Assembly: GCA_036561005.1 (NCBI GenBank)
Contig: DATBQE010000229.1
Location: 12,319 to 76,318, forward strand
Length of the DNA stretch: 64,000 bases
Reading direction: 5' to 3'
DNA from: PKWO01 sp036561005
GTDB lineage: Bacteria; Pseudomonadota; Gammaproteobacteria; Burkholderiales; Burkholderiaceae_D
The position numbers were made by a program, and so were the translations under genes. Shown here piece by piece: positions 60,579 through 64,000 of the stretch. The notes under the pieces were generated by a model, which had not been told where the DNA came from, ran no database searches, and worked only from the letters and a program-made list of their open reading frames with translations. Every line of letters begins with the position of its first letter. The stretch's first letter is position 1.

Positions 60579-63008
60579 CTAACTGCGCAATGCCGCCAGC
60601 TTCTGCCACGTGTCGATGACCGAGTCCGGGTTGAGCGAAATTGAGGCAATGCCTTCGTTCATCAGCCATTCGGCAAAATCCTCGTGGTCTGAAGGGCCCT
60701 GACCGCAAATGCCGATGTACTTGCCTTGCGCCAGGCAGGCAGCAATCGCGCGCGAGAGCAAGGCTTTCACCGCAGGGTCACGCTCATCGAAATCTGCTGC
60801 CAGCAACTCCATGCCGGAATCGCGATCAAGGCCCAGCGTCAACTGCGTCAAGTCGTTGGAACCGATCGAGAAGCCGTCGAAGAACGCCAGGAATTGCTCG
60901 GCCAGAATGGCGTTGGACGGCACTTCGCACATCATGATCAGGCGCAGTCCATTTTCCCCGCGCTTCAAGCCGTTCTTGGCCAATAGATTGACGACCTTTT
61001 CAGCCTGACCGAGGGTACGGACAAACGGCACCATAATTTCGACATTGGTCAGACCCATGTCGTTGCGCACGCGCTTCATGGCCAGGCATTCCATCTCGAA
61101 CGATTCGGCAAAATCTGCCGCCAGGTAACGCGCAGCACCGCGGAAACCGAGCATCGGATTTTCTTCATCCGGCTCATAGCGAGAGCCGCCGATCAATTTC
61201 TTGTATTCGTTCGATTTGAAGTCGGACAGCCGCACGATCACCGGCTTGGGCCAGAATGCTGCGGCGATAGTGGCAATGCCTTCGGCCAGCTTGTCGACGT
61301 AAAACGCCTTGGGTGAAGCATGGCCACGCGCCACCGATTCGACGGCTTTTTTCAGATCCGCATCAATGTTCGGGTATTCCAGAATGGCCTTGGGATGCAC
61401 GCCGATATTATTGTTGATGATGAATTCCAGCCGCGCCAGACCCACACCATCGTTCGGTATGCTCTGGAAGTCAAAGGCCAGTTGCGGATTGCCCACGTTC
61501 ATCATGATCTTCAATGGCAATTTGGGCAAAACGCCGCGTGCCACTTCGGTGACTTCGGTTTCGAGCAGGCCATCGTAAATCTTGCCTTCATCGCCTTCGG
61601 CGCAGGACACGGTCACGAGTGTACCGTCCTTCAGGATTTCGGTCGCGTCGCCGCAGCCAACCACGGCCGGCACACCCAACTCACGCGCAATGATTGCGGC
61701 ATGGCAGGTGCGACCGCCGCGATTGGTCACGATTGCCGAAGCCCGCTTCATGACCGGCTCCCAATTCGGGTCGGTCATGTCGGCCACCAGAACGTCACCG
61801 GGTTGCACGCGTTCCATTTCCGACGGGTCGTGAATGACACGCACCGGTCCGGCGCCGATCTTCTGGCCGATGGCGCGGCCGCTCACGAGCAAGGTACCGC
61901 TACTCTTGAGGGAATAGCGGTGCTGCGCGTCCGTTGCCTTTTGTTGCGACTTAACGGTCTCCGGCCGTGCCTGGAGGATATACAGCTTGCCGTCGCGTCC
62001 GTCCTTGCCCCATTCGATATCCATCGGGCGGCCATAATGGTTTTCGATGATGACGGCATATTTGGACAATTCCACGACTTCCTGGTCGTTCAGCGAATAG
62101 CGGTTGCGCAATTCTATGGGCACGTCGACGGTCTTCACCGAACGGCCGGCCTTGGCTTCGCCGGTGAATTCCATCTTGATCAGCTTGGAACCGATATTGC
62201 GACGGATGATCGGCAGTTTGCCTTGTTGCAGCATCGGCTTATGGACATAAAATTCGTCAGGGTTGACGGCGCCCTGCACGACGGTTTCGCCCAGACCATA
62301 GCTCGATGTGATGAACACGACATCGGGGAAGCCCGATTCGGTGTCGAGCGTGAACATGACGCCGGCCGCGCCGACGTCGGAACGCACCATGCGCTGCACG
62401 CCGGCAGAAAGCGCCACTTCGGCGTGCGTGAAACCCTTGTGCACGCGATAGGAGATGGCGCGGTCGTTGTACAAGGACGCAAACACGTGCTTGATGGCTT
62501 CGAGCACATTGTCGATCCCGACCACGTTCAGGAAGGTTTCCTGTTGACCGGCGAAAGACGCATCGGGCAAGTCTTCGGCGGTAGCCGAGGAGCGGACGGC
62601 GAACGACATTTCGCTGGCCGAATCGGCAACCAGGCGATGGTAGAACTCGGTAATTTCCTGCTGCAGGCGCGGCTGGAACGGCGTATCGATGATCCATTGA
62701 CGAATTTCCGCACCGGCTTGCGCCAAGGCACGTACGTCGTCGATGTTCAGCGTGGCAAGGCGACTGGCAATACGGTCGCCCAGCGCTGCTCCCCCACCTT
62801 CGCTATGCGTGAGGAAGTCGCGGAAGGCTTGCGCCGTGGTCGCAAAGCCACCAGGCACGCGCACCCCAGCCCCAGCCAATTGGCTGATCATTTCCCCCAG
62901 CGAAGCGTTTTTACCACCGACGGACTCGACGTCCGTCATTCTTAATTGTTCAAAGGACGCGACATACGTCACCCCCTCGGCCACCCCCGAATTGACTGCG
63001 TTGGACAT
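60579..63008 (-). CDS. ppsA: Phosphoenolpyruvate synthase
   Basis: The 809-residue enzyme has the ATP-grasp N-terminal domain (VGGKNASLGEM, then SFAVRSSATAEDLPDASFAGQ), the swivelling phosphohistidine domain with GGRTCHAAIIARELGVPA, and a TIM-barrel PEP/pyruvate domain ending FSIGSNDLTQLTLG and GICGQGPSDHEDFAEWL. It converts pyruvate and ATP to PEP, AMP and phosphate for gluconeogenesis. AGAGG before ATG 63008 supports the start. It is divergent from its regulator ppsR, and the 253-bp space between holds both promoters. Confidence 0.96.
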   Translation of the reverse strand: MSNAVNSGVAEGVTYVASFEQLRMTDVESVGGKNASLGEMISQLAGAGVRVPGGFATTAQAFRDFLTHSEGGGAALGDRIASRLATLNIDDVRALAQAGAEIRQWIIDTPFQPRLQQEITEFYHRLVADSASEMSFAVRSSATAEDLPDASFAGQQETFLNVVGIDNVLEAIKHVFASLYNDRAISYRVHKGFTHAEVALSAGVQRMVRSDVGAAGVMFTLDTESGFPDVVFITSSYGLGETVVQGAVNPDEFYVHKPMLQQGKLPIIRRNIGSKLIKMEFTGEAKAGRSVKTVDVPIELRNRYSLNDQEVVELSKYAVIIENHYGRPMDIEWGKDGRDGKLYILQARPETVKSQQKATDAQHRYSLKSSGTLLVSGRAIGQKIGAGPVRVIHDPSEMERVQPGDVLVADMTDPNWEPVMKRASAIVTNRGGRTCHAAIIARELGVPAVVGCGDATEILKDGTLVTVSCAEGDEGKIYDGLLETEVTEVARGVLPKLPLKIMMNVGNPQLAFDFQSIPNDGVGLARLEFIINNNIGVHPKAILEYPNIDADLKKAVESVARGHASPKAFYVDKLAEGIATIAAAFWPKPVIVRLSDFKSNEYKKLIGGSRYEPDEENPMLGFRGAARYLAADFAESFEMECLAMKRVRNDMGLTNVEIMVPFVRTLGQAEKVVNLLAKNGLKRGENGLRLIMMCEVPSNAILAEQFLAFFDGFSIGSNDLTQLTLGLDRDSGMELLAADFDERDPAVKALLSRAIAACLAQGKYIGICGQGPSDHEDFAEWLMNEGIASISLNPDSVIDTWQKLAALRS

Positions 63009-63261
63009 AACTACCTCTAGTTTGATGATAAGAAATCTTCACTGGTGCCTTTGCTACCCGGATGTTTTTGTTATTCTAGGGGTGTCATTGCTATTCATGC
63101 TTGTCATTTTACAGGCTGCGACGAGAAATTGCCGCTCAAATTTGTTTCGCGGCGCGAAAGCAAGTTTTTAACAATTGGCATTGTTTTTCCGGGACCACCT
63201 GGGAAGCATCGTCCGTTGCCCTCTATCCGTAAAACAAAGCATTTTGACCGAACCGGAAATA

Positions 63262-64000
63262 ATGATGGATCACCAAGCCGAACCAATACGCCAACCCTCA
63301 TCGCTGCCCGCCCGAACAGTGTTCTTTGTCTCGGATGGAACCGGCATCACGGCGGAAACTTTCGGTCACTCCGTGTTGACGCAGTTTGAACTGCGTTTCA
63401 AACAGATTCGCCTGCCCTTCATCGATACGCTCGACAAGGCGCATACAGCCGTGCGCGAAATCAATCATGCCTTCGACAAGGACGGCAAGCGTCCCATCGT
63501 GTTCTCTACTCTGGTAAAAGCCGACTTATCGAGCGTGATTCGCCAGTCCAAGGGTATGCACATGGACCTGATTCATACCTTTGTCGAGCCGCTGGAACAG
63601 GAACTTGGTGTGAAATCAACCCATACCATAGGGCGCAGCCACAATATATCGGATTCAGACGCTTACAAAAACCGTATCGAAGCGATCAACTTTTCCCTGG
63701 CTCACGACGATGGCCAATCGAACAAGAACCTGGCGGCCGCCGACGTTATCCTGGTTGGCGTGTCCCGCTCCGGCAAAACGCCAACCAGCCTTTACCTGGC
63801 CATGCAATACGGCATCAAGGCAGCCAATTACCCGCTCATCCCGGAGGATTTCGAGCGCGGCAAGCTGCCCAGCGGTCTGGCGCCGTTCAAAGCCAAGATA
63901 TTCGGCTTGTCGATCGCGCCGGACAGATTATCGGAAGTGCGCAATGAACGCAGACCGGGCAGCAAGTACGCAGCGCTGGAAAATTGCCGATATGAAATAA
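63262..64000 (+). CDS. ppsR: PEP synthase regulatory protein, 3' end outside window
   Basis: The visible 246 codons read MMDHQAEPIRQPS, then TVFFVSDGTGITAETFGHSVL, the DUF299 signature, a nucleotide-binding GVSRSGKTPTSLYLAMQYG (P-loop) and the C-terminal lead-in IFGLSIAPDRLSEVRNERRPG. PpsR is a bifunctional kinase/pyrophosphorylase that inactivates and reactivates PpsA. ATG 63262 and 63265 are both possible starts. Divergent placement from ppsA is the usual arrangement. The gene runs off the right edge. Confidence 0.95.
   Translation, partial: MMDHQAEPIRQPSSLPARTVFFVSDGTGITAETFGHSVLTQFELRFKQIRLPFIDTLDKAHTAVREINHAFDKDGKRPIVFSTLVKADLSSVIRQSKGMHMDLIHTFVEPLEQELGVKSTHTIGRSHNISDSDAYKNRIEAINFSLAHDDGQSNKNLAAADVILVGVSRSGKTPTSLYLAMQYGIKAANYPLIPEDFERGKLPSGLAPFKAKIFGLSIAPDRLSEVRNERRPGSKYAALENCRYEI

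Noticed and set aside
61320..62945. 541-codon plus-strand frame inside ppsA
   Set aside because: Shadow of ppsA; the minus strand shows all PEP synthase motifs.
1..64000. Defence island, prophage, integrative element or secondary-metabolite cluster
   Set aside because: No integrase, transposase, toxin-antitoxin, restriction, phage structural or synthase gene was found; the genes are mostly core functions.

Overview
The window looks like the chromosome of a betaproteobacterium, most likely order Burkholderiales and plausibly Oxalobacteraceae. This is inferred from gene content and protein character, not from a search. Support comes from the tig-clpP-clpX-lon-hupB-ppiD order, the ppsA/ppsR divergent pair, HpnCDE squalene genes, a PEP-CTERM protein, family-4 uracil-DNA glycosylase next to rimI and tsaB, and moderately GC-rich coding DNA. 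I see no insertion sequence, prophage, CRISPR array or plasmid gene. Most of the window is ordinary core genome.

Layout. 1-5.9 kb: an ArnT/PMT-type glycosyltransferase that runs off the left edge, an amidase, a leader with a perfect 14-bp inverted repeat, a D-amino acid dehydrogenase and the bifunctional NAD(P)HX repair enzyme. 5.9-10.5 kb: a PEP-CTERM surface protein, a di-haem cytochrome c peroxidase lipoprotein and a phosphoesterase lipoprotein with a Pho-box-like site. 10.7-14.7 kb: an S9 peptidase, a GlcG/HbpS protein, and an ABC ATPase divergent from tesA with overlapping start codons. 14.7-24.4 kb: the protein-quality-control block ppiD, tRNA-Asp, tRNA-Val, hupB, lon, clpX, clpP, tig and tRNA-Leu, all on the minus strand. 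24.6-28.9 kb: an RND efflux pump and its adaptor. 29.2-32.3 kb: hpnCDE, which make squalene. 32.3-39.7 kb: radA and alr, lplT, a DUF1853 protein, UDG4-rimI-tsaB and a thioredoxin-like protein. 39.7-44.2 kb: an orphan molybdopterin dehydrogenase large subunit, a FEN-type exonuclease, a MazG-like protein and MarC. 44.4-50 kb: two paralogous TonB-like proteins, a diguanylate cyclase, malate synthase and a type II haloacid dehalogenase. 50-60.5 kb: a LysR regulator, a decayed HAD phosphatase, an M16 peptidase, an NQR2/RnfD-like plus DUF2330 pair, YceI facing a CadC-like regulator, and a paraslipin/NfeD pair. 60.5-64 kb: ppsA divergent from its regulator ppsR, which runs off the right edge.

The most unusual structure is at 16696-17102. 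Downstream of tRNA-Asp, and before a strong terminator, lie two tandem 134/135-bp units. Each carries a copy of the last 20 nt of the tRNA, including the encoded CCA, and each can fold into a nested structure closed by an acceptor-like stem. The organisation resembles the rtT repeats known behind Escherichia coli tyrT, but the unit sequence and the tRNA differ. It is the best candidate here for an undescribed RNA element. Secondary candidates are the dadA leader, four TTCAG repeats spaced one helical turn apart before yceI, and the NQR2-like/DUF2330 pair of unknown function.
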